DNA of 64,000 nt from Nevskia soli DSM 19509 (GCF_000711955.1 NZ_JONR01000014.1:62001-126000), one strand, 5' to 3'; shown: positions 47,686 through 56,576, counted from the stretch's first letter. The notes: generated from the letters alone by a model not told the origin. Numbers and translations: made by a program.

Positions 47686-48591
47686 TCAGGCAGCGCTGAC
47701 CCTATGTTGCAGTCCCATGGGTACCGCTGCCGCATTCCAGTGTTCCAGCCCCCAGCGCAGCATTTCGCCGGTCCTGGCGCCGCGCAGCGCAGCAGGCGGC
47801 GCCTGTCCGAGCAGTTCCAGGCAGTAATGCAGATTCTCCGATGCATGTAGTGCGTCGATCGGGCGCGCATGGTTCTGCTTGCTCAGCTTGCGCCCGTCCG
47901 CGCCCGTCAGCACCGGCAGATGGCGGTAGTCCGGCGTGGGCAGTCCCAGAAGGCCTTGCAGATGACGCTGGCGGAAACTCGAACCGATCAGGTCGGCGCC
48001 GCGCACCACTTCGGTGATGCCCTGCGCCGCCTCGTCCACCACACACGCGAGCTGATAGCCGATCTGGCCATCGGCGCGGCGCAGCACGAAGTCGCCGATA
48101 TCGCGTTCCAGATTGCGCTGCAATGGGCCTTGCCAGGCGTCGTCCATGCGCAAATCGCCGGCTGAGACGCGCAGGCGCCAGGCCAGCCGCTCCGCCAGCG
48201 GCGCGCTGTCCCGACAGGTGCCGGCATAGACCGGACCGTCGATGCCGGCGAGCGAGTCCTGCACCAGTTGCGCCCGTGTGCAGGCGCAAGGGTAGAGCAG
48301 GCCGAGGTCGTGCAGTTGTTCGCAGGCTGCTTCGTACGCATCCACATGCCGCGATTGCAGCCGCGGCGGTTCGTCCCAATGCAACTGGTGCGCTTCGAGC
48401 TGCCGCAGGATCGTCTCGATGTGTTCGGGGCGGCTGCGCCCCTCGTCGAGATCGTCGATGCGCAGCAGCCAGCGCCCGCCGGCGCTGCGTGCCTGCAGGT
48501 AGCTGGCCAGGGCCGTGAGCAGCGAACCGAGGTGCAGAGGCCCGGATGGCGTCGGCGCGAAACGACCGCGGTATGAGGTGGAAACAGTCAT
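47686..48591 (-). CDS. gluQ: Glutamyl-Q tRNA(Asp) synthetase
   Basis: A 301-residue paralogue of glutamyl-tRNA synthetase that attaches glutamate to queuosine in tRNA-Asp. It has GRFAPTPSGPLHLGSL (HIGH-type motif), the zinc-binding CACT region, and the KLSKQNHARPI motif, but lacks the anticodon-binding domain, as usual for GluQ. Start at ATG 48591. queF, another queuosine gene, lies further right in the window. Confidence 0.95.
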   Translation of the reverse strand: MTVSTSYRGRFAPTPSGPLHLGSLLTALASYLQARSAGGRWLLRIDDLDEGRSRPEHIETILRQLEAHQLHWDEPPRLQSRHVDAYEAACEQLHDLGLLYPCACTRAQLVQDSLAGIDGPVYAGTCRDSAPLAERLAWRLRVSAGDLRMDDAWQGPLQRNLERDIGDFVLRRADGQIGYQLACVVDEAAQGITEVVRGADLIGSSFRQRHLQGLLGLPTPDYRHLPVLTGADGRKLSKQNHARPIDALHASENLHYCLELLGQAPPAALRGARTGEMLRWGLEHWNAAAVPMGLQHRVSAA

Positions 48592-48742
48592 GGCGATACT
48601 GTAACTGCGCCGTGCCAGGATGGGCGGGTTGCAGCGCTCTTGCGGCGCCGCGCGGCGGCGATTCCGCGCCTCACCCGCTGCCGTCTTGAGCATGCTAACT
48701 TTCACCCCGCCTGCATGGGCTGGTACGACGGACAAACATCGA

Positions 48743-50335
48743 ATGCGGTCTTGGAACGGCTGGGGTGAGGAAGGACGCGACGATACGTTGACGGAGAGCG
48801 CGCAGGCCTTCCTGTTGCAGACGGTGGGTGCCGCCACGCCGACCCGTGACGCCACGCTGGCCGATGCGCTGGCCGCCGCACCGGCGTCGCGCCTGCCGGC
48901 CAACACCCCGTTCGAGACCGCGCCCGAGTTGCGGCTGCGCCGCGCGCGCGGGCAGAGCTTTCCGGACTGGATCGCATTGCGCTACGGCAGGCTCGGCCCC
49001 CTGGCCGACGGCGTCGCGCTGCCCGGCAGCCACGAGGAAGCGGCGCAGGCCCTGGCCAGCGCACAGAAGCTGGGGGCGATCGTCATCCCCTACGGCGGCG
49101 GCACCAGCGTGGTCGGGCACCTGCAGGTGCCCGCCTCGGACCGCCCGGTGGTCAACATCTCGCTGGAGCGCATGAACCGCCTGCTCGATCTCGACGAGAC
49201 CTCCTTGCTGGCCCGCTTCGGCGCCGGCACGCCGGGGCCGCAGGTGGAAGCGCAGCTGGCGCAGCGCGGTTACCTGCTCGGTCATTTCCCGCAGTCCTAC
49301 GAATACTCCACCGTCGGCGGCTGGGTGGTGACCCGCTCCAGCGGCCAGCAGTCGTTGCGCTACGGCCGCATCGAACAGCTGTTCGCCGCAGGCCGCCTGG
49401 CGACGCCGCGCGGCGAGTTGCGCGTCGGCGGCCATCCGGCTTCCAGCGCCGGCCCCGACCTGCGCGAATGCGTGCTCGGCAGCGAGGGCCGTCTCGGCCT
49501 GCTCAGCGAGGCCACCCTGCGCGTGCGCAAGCTGCCCGAGCGCGAGGACTTCCACGCCGTGTTCTTTCCCACCTGGGATACCGGCCTGGAAGCCGTGCGC
49601 CTGATGGTGCAGGCCGACATCCCCTTGTCGATGCTGCGCATGAGCAACCCGGTCGAGACCGAAACGCAGCTGACCCTCGCCGGCCACGAAAAGACCATCG
49701 CCTGGCTCAAGCGCTACCTGCGCCTGCGCGGCTCCGGCCTCAAGCCGGTGATGCTGATGATCGGCTTCACCGGCCTCAATCGCGACGTGCTGCGCAGCCG
49801 CCGCGAGGCCCTGGCCATCGCCAAGCAGTGCCGCGGCGTGCACGCCGGCAAGATCATGGGCAAGGCCTGGGCGGCGAAGCGCTTCTACGGTCCTTACCTG
49901 CGCAATGCGTTGTGGCGCGCCGGCTACGCCGCCGACACCGCCGAGACCGCCATCAACTGGCCGCAGGCGACCAACACCATGGAAGCGATCGAGGAAGCCG
50001 CGCGCCAGTCGCTGAAGGGCGAGGGCGAGCGGGTGCATGCCTTCACCCACCTGTCCCATGTCTACCGGCAGGGTTGCAGCATCTACTCGACTTTCGTCTT
50101 CCGCGCCGCGCCGACCTACGAGGAAAACCATGCGCGCTGGGTCAAGCTCAAGCGCGCCGTGTCCGAGGCCATCGTCGCCAACGGCGGCACCATCAGCCAC
50201 CAGCACGGCGTCGGCATCGACCACGCGCCTTACCTGGAAGCGGAGAAAGGCCCGCTCGGCATGGACCTGATCCGCGCCATGGCGCGCGAGTTCGATACGC
50301 AGGGCATGATGAATCCGGGCAAGCTGTTTCTCTGA
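48743..50335 (+). CDS. FAD-binding oxidase, alkyldihydroxyacetonephosphate synthase-like
   Basis: About 530 residues. The FAD-binding PCMH-type domain has IPYGGGTSVVGHLQVP, GHFPQSYEYSTVGGWVVTRS and SSGQQSLRYGRIEQL, and the C-terminal part has YRQGCSIYSTFVF and TISHQHGVGIDHAPY, close to the SHHHG loop of alkyl-DHAP synthases with Gln replacing one His. Eukaryotic homologues make the ether bond of ether lipids; the bacterial reaction is unproven. Start placed at ATG 48743 (MRSWNGWGEE), with in-frame alternatives at 48692 and 48620. It heads an operon with a glycerol-3-phosphate dehydrogenase and an FGGY kinase. Confidence 0.8.
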   Translation: MRSWNGWGEEGRDDTLTESAQAFLLQTVGAATPTRDATLADALAAAPASRLPANTPFETAPELRLRRARGQSFPDWIALRYGRLGPLADGVALPGSHEEAAQALASAQKLGAIVIPYGGGTSVVGHLQVPASDRPVVNISLERMNRLLDLDETSLLARFGAGTPGPQVEAQLAQRGYLLGHFPQSYEYSTVGGWVVTRSSGQQSLRYGRIEQLFAAGRLATPRGELRVGGHPASSAGPDLRECVLGSEGRLGLLSEATLRVRKLPEREDFHAVFFPTWDTGLEAVRLMVQADIPLSMLRMSNPVETETQLTLAGHEKTIAWLKRYLRLRGSGLKPVMLMIGFTGLNRDVLRSRREALAIAKQCRGVHAGKIMGKAWAAKRFYGPYLRNALWRAGYAADTAETAINWPQATNTMEAIEEAARQSLKGEGERVHAFTHLSHVYRQGCSIYSTFVFRAAPTYEENHARWVKLKRAVSEAIVANGGTISHQHGVGIDHAPYLEAEKGPLGMDLIRAMAREFDTQGMMNPGKLFL

Positions 50336-50367
50336 ATGTTCACCATCCCGCAACGGCGGCTGCCGCG

Positions 50368-51900
50368 ATGAGCCCGCGCCCGGCACTGGCGGATCTGCCC
50401 GCGCGCTTCGACCTGGTGGTGATCGGCGGCGGCATCACCGGCGCCGGTATCCTGCACGAGGCGGTGCGCGCCGGCGCCAGCGTGCTGCTGGTGGAGCAGA
50501 ACGATTTTGCTTCCGGCACCTCCAGCGCCTCGTCCAAGCTGGTTCACGGCGGCCTGCGCTATCTCAAGGACGGCCAGTGGCGCCTGACCATGGAGTCGGT
50601 GCGCGAGCGCAATCGCCTGCTGCGCAGCCGCGGCGGCCTGGTCGAGCTGCAGCCCTTCCTGATGCCGATCTACCAGGGCATGAAGCCCGGCCGCGCGGTG
50701 ATGCGCATCGGCCTGGCGATCTACGATCTCATGGGTGGGCAGTGGCGTTCGCGCTCGTTGTCCGCCGCGCAGGCGCTGCAACTGGAGCCGCAGCTGCGCC
50801 GCGAGGGCCTGATGGGTGCGGTGGCCTACGAGGATGCCCGCACCGACGATGCGCGCCTGGTGCTGCGCCTGATCTTCGAAGCACAGGAAGCGGGCGGGCG
50901 GACGCTGAACTACGTGCGCGTCAGCGAGGTGCTCAAAGCCGACGGCCGCGTGCGCGGCGTGGCCCTGCATGACCTGATCGGCGGCGAGCGGCGCGAGATC
51001 GAGGCCGGCATGGTGATCAACGCCGCCGGGGTCTGGTCCACCGGTCTGCCGGGCGATCCGGGCGGTGCGCCGACCTTGCGGCCCTTGCGCGGCAGCCACC
51101 TGATCTTCCCGCTGGCGAAGCTGCCGGTGAAGCGTGCGGTGTCCTGGCTGCACGTGCGCGACCGCCGGCCGATCTTCGTTTATCCCTGGGAAGGCGTGGC
51201 CCTGTTCGGCACCACCGATCTCGATCACGGCGACGGCGATCCGGCGCGGCCGGAGATGACGGCGGACGAAGCACAGTATCTGATGGAGGGCCTCAACCAC
51301 CAGTTCCCCGATCTCGGATTGACCCTGGCCGATGCCACTTCCAGCTACTGCGGCGTCCGCCCCATCGTCGCCAGCGGCAAGGACGATCCTTCCGCAGAGT
51401 CGCGCGAATCCGCCAGCTGGTCCAGCCCCGGCTGGATCGGCATCACCGGCGGCAAGCTCACCACCTTCCGCGTCACCGCCGTGCAGGTACTGACGCTTGC
51501 GGCGAAGCAACTACCGGTGCTGACGCCGCTGGCCGAGGCGCCGCCGGCGCCCACCATTCCCGGTCGCCTGCAGGCCCGCCATGGTCCCGAGTGCGTCGCC
51601 TGGCTGGCGCGCTCGGCCTGGGCCGGCGACCGCGAGGATGTCCCCGGCACGCCCTACGTCTGGGGCGAGCTGCGCTGGGCCGCGCGCCATGAGGCGGTGA
51701 TGCACCTCGACGACCTGCTGCTGCGCCGTACCCGCATCGGCCTGCTGCTGCCGCAAGGCGGGGTGACCGTGCTCGAAGGCGTGGCAGCGATCTGCCGCGA
51801 AGAACTGGGCTGGGACGAGGTGCGCTGGGCGCAGGAGCGCAGCCGCTATCTGGATCTGTGGCGGCGTCGCCACGCGATCGACTTCCCCGGATCGGTATGA
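50368..51900 (+). CDS. glpD: Aerobic glycerol-3-phosphate dehydrogenase family protein
   Basis: A 510-residue FAD enzyme. The dinucleotide motif FDLVVIGGGITGAGILHEA, then SGTSSASSKLVHGGLRYLKD, VYPW-type FVYPWEGVALFGTTDLDH and GITGGKLTTFRV are GlpD signatures. It oxidises sn-glycerol-3-phosphate to DHAP and feeds electrons to quinone. The C-terminal helical domain is present. Start chosen at ATG 50368, 33 bases after the previous stop. The stop overlaps the kinase start (ATGA). The context suggests DHAP or glycerol-3-phosphate supply for the upstream oxidase. Confidence 0.9.
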   Translation: MSPRPALADLPARFDLVVIGGGITGAGILHEAVRAGASVLLVEQNDFASGTSSASSKLVHGGLRYLKDGQWRLTMESVRERNRLLRSRGGLVELQPFLMPIYQGMKPGRAVMRIGLAIYDLMGGQWRSRSLSAAQALQLEPQLRREGLMGAVAYEDARTDDARLVLRLIFEAQEAGGRTLNYVRVSEVLKADGRVRGVALHDLIGGERREIEAGMVINAAGVWSTGLPGDPGGAPTLRPLRGSHLIFPLAKLPVKRAVSWLHVRDRRPIFVYPWEGVALFGTTDLDHGDGDPARPEMTADEAQYLMEGLNHQFPDLGLTLADATSSYCGVRPIVASGKDDPSAESRESASWSSPGWIGITGGKLTTFRVTAVQVLTLAAKQLPVLTPLAEAPPAPTIPGRLQARHGPECVAWLARSAWAGDREDVPGTPYVWGELRWAARHEAVMHLDDLLLRRTRIGLLLPQGGVTVLEGVAAICREELGWDEVRWAQERSRYLDLWRRRHAIDFPGSV

Positions 51901-53456
51901 CTGCCGCACGCCTGCTGGCGATCGACGTCGGCACGCAAAGCGTGCGCGCCATCGTCTTCGACGAACAGGGGCGCTTGCTGGCCAAGGCGCAGGTGCAGCT
52001 GGATCCGCCCTACGTCTCGCCGCATCCCGGCTGGGCCGAGCAGGATGCGGAAACCTACTGGAACGCCATTGCCGCGGCCTGCGGCGAGCTGTGGCAACAG
52101 GGCGAGCTGCGCCCCGAATCGATCAGCGGCCTGTCGCTGACCACCTTGCGCAGCACCGTGGTCTGCGCCGACGAAGCGGGGCGCCCGTTGCGGCCGGTGA
52201 TCGTCTGGCTCGACCAGCGCAAGGCGACGCGGCTGCCGCCGCTGGGCGCGTTCTGGAATGCCGCCTTTGCCGTGGCCGGCGCAGGCAGCCTGATGCGGCA
52301 TTTCCAGACCGAGGCCGAGGCCAACTGGCTGGCGCAGAACGAGCCGGAGCTGTGGCGCGCCACCGACAGGTTCGTCTTCCTCTCCGGCTGGCTGCTGCGG
52401 CGCATGGTGGGGGAATGGGTCGACTCCAGCGGCGCCCAGGTGGGCTTCGTGCCCTTCGACTACAAGCGCCTGGACTGGGCCGCGCCTTCCGACTTCAAAT
52501 GGCGTGCGCTGTCGGTGCGCAGGGAACAGTTGCCGCGCCTGGTGGCGCCGGGCGGCAAGCTCGGCACGCTGCTGCCGGAAGCGGCCGCGGCCCTGGGCCT
52601 GCCCGCCGGCGTGCCGGTGATCGCCGCCGCCGCCGACAAGGCTTGCGAGGTGCTGGGCAGCGGCGCGCTCGGTGCCGATGTGGCGCAGCTGTCCTTCGGC
52701 ACCACCGCCACCATCAACACCACCCAAGCGCGCTACGTCGAAGTGCAGCGCCTGCTGCCGGCGTATCCGGCGGCGATTCCCGGCGCCTACAACACCGAGA
52801 TCCAGATCTACCGCGGCTTCTGGATGGTGAGCTGGTTCAAGCGCGAGTTTGCCCACCGCGAGCAGGCCAAGGCGCAGGAACTGGGCGTGCCGGTGGAGTC
52901 CCTGTTCGACGAACTGCTCAAGCGGGCGCCGCCGGGTTCGATGGGCCTGACCCTGCAACCCTACTGGTCGCCCGGTGTGACCGATCCGGGTCCGGAAGCC
53001 AAGGGCGCCATCATCGGCTTCGGCGACGTGCACACGCGCGCCCACCTGTACCGTGCCATCATCGAAGGCCTGGCCTACAGCCTGCGCGGCGGCCGCCAAC
53101 AGATCGAGCGCAAGCTCGGTCATCCCTTGCGCCGCATCATCGCCGCCGGCGGCGGTTCGCAAAGCGACATGGCGATGCAGATCACCGCCGACATTTTCGG
53201 CAGCGCCATCGAACGGCCTGACCTCTACGAGACTTCCGCCCTGGGCGCGGCGATCAACCTGGCGGTGGGCCTGGGCCTGTACCCGGATTACGCGCGGGCG
53301 GTGGCGGCGATGACCCGCAGCGGCCGCGTCTTCGTGCCCGATCCCGTGGCGCATAAGGTCTACGACCAGCTCTACCGCGAGGTCTACAGCAAGCTGTATC
53401 CGCGGCTGCGTTCGCTGTATCGGCGCATCCGTGTCATCACCGGCTATCCGGCCTGA
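51897..53456 (+). CDS. FGGY-family carbohydrate kinase
   Basis: A 519-residue sugar/polyol kinase: LLAIDVGTQSVRAIVFDEQG (ATP-binding phosphate-1), VIVWLDQRKA, LSFGTTATINT and IIAAGGGSQSDMAMQITADI (C-terminal FGGY signature region). The substrate could be glycerol or another polyol; its position after glpD favours glycerol or a glycerol-like compound, but sequence alone does not decide. Translation is coupled to glpD by ATGA. It differs from canonical GlpK in motif details, so I give no symbol. Confidence 0.85.
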   Translation: MTAARLLAIDVGTQSVRAIVFDEQGRLLAKAQVQLDPPYVSPHPGWAEQDAETYWNAIAAACGELWQQGELRPESISGLSLTTLRSTVVCADEAGRPLRPVIVWLDQRKATRLPPLGAFWNAAFAVAGAGSLMRHFQTEAEANWLAQNEPELWRATDRFVFLSGWLLRRMVGEWVDSSGAQVGFVPFDYKRLDWAAPSDFKWRALSVRREQLPRLVAPGGKLGTLLPEAAAALGLPAGVPVIAAAADKACEVLGSGALGADVAQLSFGTTATINTTQARYVEVQRLLPAYPAAIPGAYNTEIQIYRGFWMVSWFKREFAHREQAKAQELGVPVESLFDELLKRAPPGSMGLTLQPYWSPGVTDPGPEAKGAIIGFGDVHTRAHLYRAIIEGLAYSLRGGRQQIERKLGHPLRRIIAAGGGSQSDMAMQITADIFGSAIERPDLYETSALGAAINLAVGLGLYPDYARAVAAMTRSGRVFVPDPVAHKVYDQLYREVYSKLYPRLRSLYRRIRVITGYPA

Positions 53457-53509
53457 AGCCGCGGCGAGTCTGATAGCCTAGGCCTCACTTCGACAGCAGT
53501 GGGGAAGCG

Positions 53510-54133
53510 GTGGAAAATTACTGGCACCTGGGCAGATGGTTCCGCATTCCGGTTTCGATGCACTGGACCGTGCTGCTGGTCTTTCCCTGGCTGTGGCTGA
53601 TGATGCAAAGCGTGGTCGGGGCCCTGGTCGGCTCGGTGGCTTATGCACTGCTGCTGGTGACGCACGAGTTCGGCCATGCCGCGATGGCGCGCTGGCGCGG
53701 TCTGTCGGTCGAGGACATCACGCTCAGCGGGCTGCACGGCCAGACCTCGCATTCGTACCCGCGTAGTGAGCTGGACGACATCCTCATCGCCTGGTCCGGC
53801 GTCGGCGCGCAACTGCTGGTGCTGCTGCTGGCCTTGGTGGCGCGCTACCTGCTGCAGGGCGCCGAAAATCCGGTCGTCGCCCTCATCGCCGGTCCGGCAC
53901 TGATGGTATTCACGCTGTGGAATCTGTTCCTGATGATGGTGGCCTTGCTGCCCATCGGCCCGATGGATGGCCACCGCGCCTGGCGGGTGATTCCCTATGT
54001 GCGCAAGCTCATGCAGCGCCGCAGGCGCAGTCGCAAGGTGGTGAAGCTCGATCCGGAACGGCGACGGGCCCTGGAAAGGAAGTCCGAGCAGATCGCTTCC
54101 GAAGTGATCCAGAAGCTGGGCAAGAAGAAGTAA
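53510..54133 (+). CDS. Site-2 protease (M50) family membrane protein
   Basis: A 207-residue multi-pass protein starting at GTG. The zinc motif HEFGHA is in the second hydrophobic segment (LLLVTHEFGHAAMARWRG), and a distal NLFLMMVALLPIGPMDGHRA supplies the second metal-ligand motif (Asp of MDGH). Four to five membrane segments, then a basic cytoplasmic tail. Such proteins cut membrane-embedded substrates; the target here is unknown. It is followed by a terminator and is convergent with a beta-barrel gene. Confidence 0.85.
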   Translation: MENYWHLGRWFRIPVSMHWTVLLVFPWLWLMMQSVVGALVGSVAYALLLVTHEFGHAAMARWRGLSVEDITLSGLHGQTSHSYPRSELDDILIAWSGVGAQLLVLLLALVARYLLQGAENPVVALIAGPALMVFTLWNLFLMMVALLPIGPMDGHRAWRVIPYVRKLMQRRRRSRKVVKLDPERRRALERKSEQIASEVIQKLGKKK

Positions 54134-54147
54134 GGATGCTCCCGACT

Positions 54148-54180
54148 ACCCGGGCAAGGCCGTCCCTCGCCCGGGTTTTC
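54148..54180 (+). terminator. Terminator after the M50 protease gene
   Basis: ACCCGGGC/GCCCGGGT stem with a 13-base loop followed by TTTTC, between convergent genes. Confidence 0.7.
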
Positions 54181-54189
54181 AAGCCATCG

Positions 54190-54771
54190 CTACCAGCGCA
54201 GGCCGGCCAGCACGCCGGCATGCATGCCGCCGGCATTGGTGTCGATGCCTTCCACCGTGGCCTTGGCATAGGAGTACTTGGCGTCGATACCGATGTCGAA
54301 ATGGCGGCCAAGCTCGAAGATGTAGCCGCCGCCGATCCACCCGCCGACCCCGTTGTCCTTCGAGGAAATGCCCTGCAGCTCGCCCTTTGCGCTGGCGAAG
54401 GTGATGCCGCCGCTGGCGAAGGCGCGACCCACGCGGCCGGTCTGCCAGAACTTCTTCACGCCGGCCTGGATCTCGGTGGTGGTGCTCTTGAAGTCGCCGT
54501 CGTTGAAGCCGGGATCACCGCTGGCGTGGCCGGTGTAGTAACCGGCGGTGAGCGCGATCGGCCAGGAGCCCGGCTGGAAATCCATTTCGCCGCCGTATTC
54601 GAACTGCTGGTCGGCCGGGGCCCAGTCATCCTTGTTGAGGATCTTGCCGCCGGCGAAAGCGTGGATGGCGAACACCGGCAGTTCTGGCTTGTCGGCGTGG
54701 GCGCTGAAGGCGAGGCCCATGCAGCAGGCGGCGATGCACCCGGACTGCAGCGGGGTGAGTCTGATTTTCAT
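54190..54771 (-). CDS. Outer membrane beta-barrel protein
   Basis: 193 residues with a signal peptide (SGCIAACCMGLAFSAHA before DKPELP). Alternating strands rich in Gly and aromatic residues (FEYGGEMDFQPGSWPIALTA, AGVKKFWQTGRVGRAFASGG, GGWIGGGYIFELGRHFDIG) and a C-terminal ending in a terminal tryptophan (VLAGLRW) are typical of small outer-membrane barrels of the OmpW/OmpA-like fold. Function unknown. ATG at 54771 chosen because it begins the signal peptide. Confidence 0.8.
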   Translation of the reverse strand: MKIRLTPLQSGCIAACCMGLAFSAHADKPELPVFAIHAFAGGKILNKDDWAPADQQFEYGGEMDFQPGSWPIALTAGYYTGHASGDPGFNDGDFKSTTTEIQAGVKKFWQTGRVGRAFASGGITFASAKGELQGISSKDNGVGGWIGGGYIFELGRHFDIGIDAKYSYAKATVEGIDTNAGGMHAGVLAGLRW

Positions 54772-54976
54772 TTGATTCCCTATGGATGATGAAGCGTGGG
54801 CGTAATTTTGAGTACGCCTCCCCACGGGGATTGTTGTGGTCCGGCACTGGCCGGTCAACGGGTTATTTGATCCTATGGGGGCGCTTGATGAGAGCCACGT
54901 CACAGTTCCGCATTTCCGACCGGCTCTTTCCGCCGATGCGTTAAACTAGCCCGGCGCGCGTTTTCCCGGAGTCGCC

Positions 54977-55378
54977 ATGCTTGGTCTATGGAGTGCCTAC
55001 AGCCAGATCTTCCTGGTCGTGCTGGCCTGCGTCACCAGCCTGGTCTTTGCCCTGCCGATCTTTCTGGTGCCGCTGACCTGGGCCCGCTGGTTCGGCTGGC
55101 GCATTCCGCAGGAGCGGGATCTTGCGATCTACTTCGGCCGTTGCCTTGGCGCTTTCATCCTGGTGATCGAGGCCTTGATGTTGCGCGCCGGCCTCAGCGG
55201 GGTGGGGTTGTTGTTCACCTATCAAGCGCTGCTGGCCGTCGCTTGCATGATGGTGGTGGTGCACATCTGGGGTGCGCTACTGCGCATCCAGCCGCTCAGC
55301 GAAACGCTGGAGATCGGCATGTACGGCGGCATGTTCCTGCTCAGTGTGCTGTTCTATCCCCTGCACGCCGCGTCTTGA
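54977..55378 (+). CDS. Small four-helix membrane protein of unknown function
   Basis: 133 residues with about four hydrophobic segments (FLVVLACVTSLVFALPIFLV, AIYFGRCLGAFILVIEALML, LLFTYQALLAVACMMVVVHI and the C-terminal helix). No family recognised. The ATG is preceded by CGGAG nine bases upstream. It is convergent with the next gene, whose stop immediately follows. Confidence 0.7.
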   Translation: MLGLWSAYSQIFLVVLACVTSLVFALPIFLVPLTWARWFGWRIPQERDLAIYFGRCLGAFILVIEALMLRAGLSGVGLLFTYQALLAVACMMVVVHIWGALLRIQPLSETLEIGMYGGMFLLSVLFYPLHAAS

Positions 55379-55729
55379 TCAATCCGCCGCGTTGAAATTG
55401 CGCCACCAGCCGCCGCTGATGACGAAGCGCGGAAAGGTGACGAACTGCTCCGCGAGCACCCGCCGCACATAGTCGCGCGCATCGGCGAACGGCTGCGGCG
55501 GCGTGCCTTCCATCTCCTGGCCCTTGGCCTGCAGGAATAGCGAAGCAGCCATCAGGATGGCGCCGCCGAGCGCGTGTACCAGCCCGGCGAAGACCAGCGG
55601 CACCACGAAGTTCACCGCCCCGATCCAGAACAGCGGCACCGCCACGATCTTGATCAGCAGGTGGTTGCGGTTGCGGTGCGTGCCGTCGTAACGGCTCCAC
55701 TGCCATTCCAGCAATTCGGAAAAGGTCAT
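55379..55729 (-). CDS. Small membrane protein, weakly like the Mpo1/DUF962 family
   Basis: 116 residues. YDGTHRNRNHLLIKIVAVPL followed by hydrophobic segments recalls the H-x-N pattern of DUF962/Mpo1-like proteins, but the match is weak. Two or three membrane segments, then a soluble C-terminus. It follows queF by eight bases on the same strand and is probably co-transcribed with it. Its stop abuts the stop of the convergent upstream gene. Confidence 0.65.
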   Translation of the reverse strand: MTFSELLEWQWSRYDGTHRNRNHLLIKIVAVPLFWIGAVNFVVPLVFAGLVHALGGAILMAASLFLQAKGQEMEGTPPQPFADARDYVRRVLAEQFVTFPRFVISGGWWRNFNAAD

Positions 55730-55737
55730 GTGGTGAC

Positions 55738-56172
55738 TCAGACGCCGGGCGTCTGGCCGGCGCCGGTGGGGTCGACATGCCAGGCGGACGGCGGCAGCAC
55801 CGTGCCGGTCTTCCAGCCGCGCCCGGCATGCTCGGCCACCACGTGGGTGTAGATGCCGCCGCGCACGTTCCACACCGCGGTGAGGCGCATGAAGCGCGGC
55901 TTGGTGGCGGCGACGAGGTCGTCGAGGATCTTGTTGGTCACCGCCTCGTGGAAGGCGCCCTCGTTGCGGAAGCTCCAGATGTAGAGCTTGAGCGACTTCA
56001 ACTCGACGCAGGTCTTCTCCGCCACGTACTCCAGGTACAGGGTGGCGAAATCCGGCTGGCCGGTCATCGGGCACAGGCAGGTGAATTCCGGCATGCGCAT
56101 GCGGATGACGAAATCGCGGCCGGGGTTCGGATTGGGGAAGGTATCGAGTTTTTTGCTGGGTTTTGTTGCCAT
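55738..56172 (-). CDS. queF: NADPH-dependent 7-cyano-7-deazaguanine reductase QueF
   Basis: A 144-residue short (YkvM-type) QueF reducing preQ0 to preQ1 in queuosine synthesis. The catalytic cysteine and NADPH motif are in EFTCLCPMTGQPDFA; ELKSLKLYIWSFRNEGAFHE is the conserved substrate region. The start ATG is three bases from the 3' end of structured element B, so the 5' untranslated region of queF must consist largely of that element unless a promoter lies inside it; no ribosome site is visible just upstream. gluQ in this window acts later in the same tRNA-modification theme. Confidence 0.96.
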   Translation of the reverse strand: MATKPSKKLDTFPNPNPGRDFVIRMRMPEFTCLCPMTGQPDFATLYLEYVAEKTCVELKSLKLYIWSFRNEGAFHEAVTNKILDDLVAATKPRFMRLTAVWNVRGGIYTHVVAEHAGRGWKTGTVLPPSAWHVDPTGAGQTPGV

Positions 56173-56175
56173 AAC

Positions 56176-56442
56176 GGGGTCTGGTAGCGCTTATTTGGTC
56201 GCTGCGACGGCTTCTGTTTTCGTGCAGCGCAAGGAGAGAGGAGCGTAGTGTACTTAACGTACATAAGCGACGATCGACGCGGCGATGTGCGAAAACAGAA
56301 GCCGTCCCGAAGGGTTGCGCCCCAAATTGCGCCATGCTGCGTTGTCGGCCTTGCCCATAGAGTCTATGGGCAAGCGGCCTCCGCCTTGCCTGGCGCAATT
56401 TGGGACTGCAACGCAGCGATCAAATAAGCGCCACCAGACCCC
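56176..56442 (-). repeat. Structured palindromic element B upstream of queF
   Basis: Read on the minus strand, 31-bp terminal arms (56442-56412 and 56206-56176, two mismatches) enclose an inner stem (CCCAAATTGCGCC with GGCGCAATTTGGG), a central hairpin CTTGCCCATA-GACTC-TATGGGCAAG and a 3' hairpin of about 17 bp (GACGGCTTCTGTTTTCG and complement). Conserved blocks CAGGCAAGGCGGAGG, GACAACGCAGCATGGCGC, GGGCGCAACCC and GGGACGG are shared with element A at 42776, while the arms differ completely. The element is 267 bp and is oriented toward queF. No gene was seen in the rest of the queF-smc gap. Confidence 0.9.
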
Positions 56443-56576
56443 ATTTTGCCAATTTTGCCAGGGGGGCGGGGGCCGGCTGTTCACATGCCTGCAATCCTTT
56501 ACACTAAGCCCTTTCCAGAACTCATGACCTGGGCGGGCTTTTGCACCGCACAGGCCCCAACAATTCAAAGCCGTAA

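Noticed and set aside
47619..47870. Upstream extension of phaR by 84 codons
   Set aside because: The extension is Cys/Arg-rich, overlaps gluQ, and lacks homology; the family N-terminus begins at ATG 47618.
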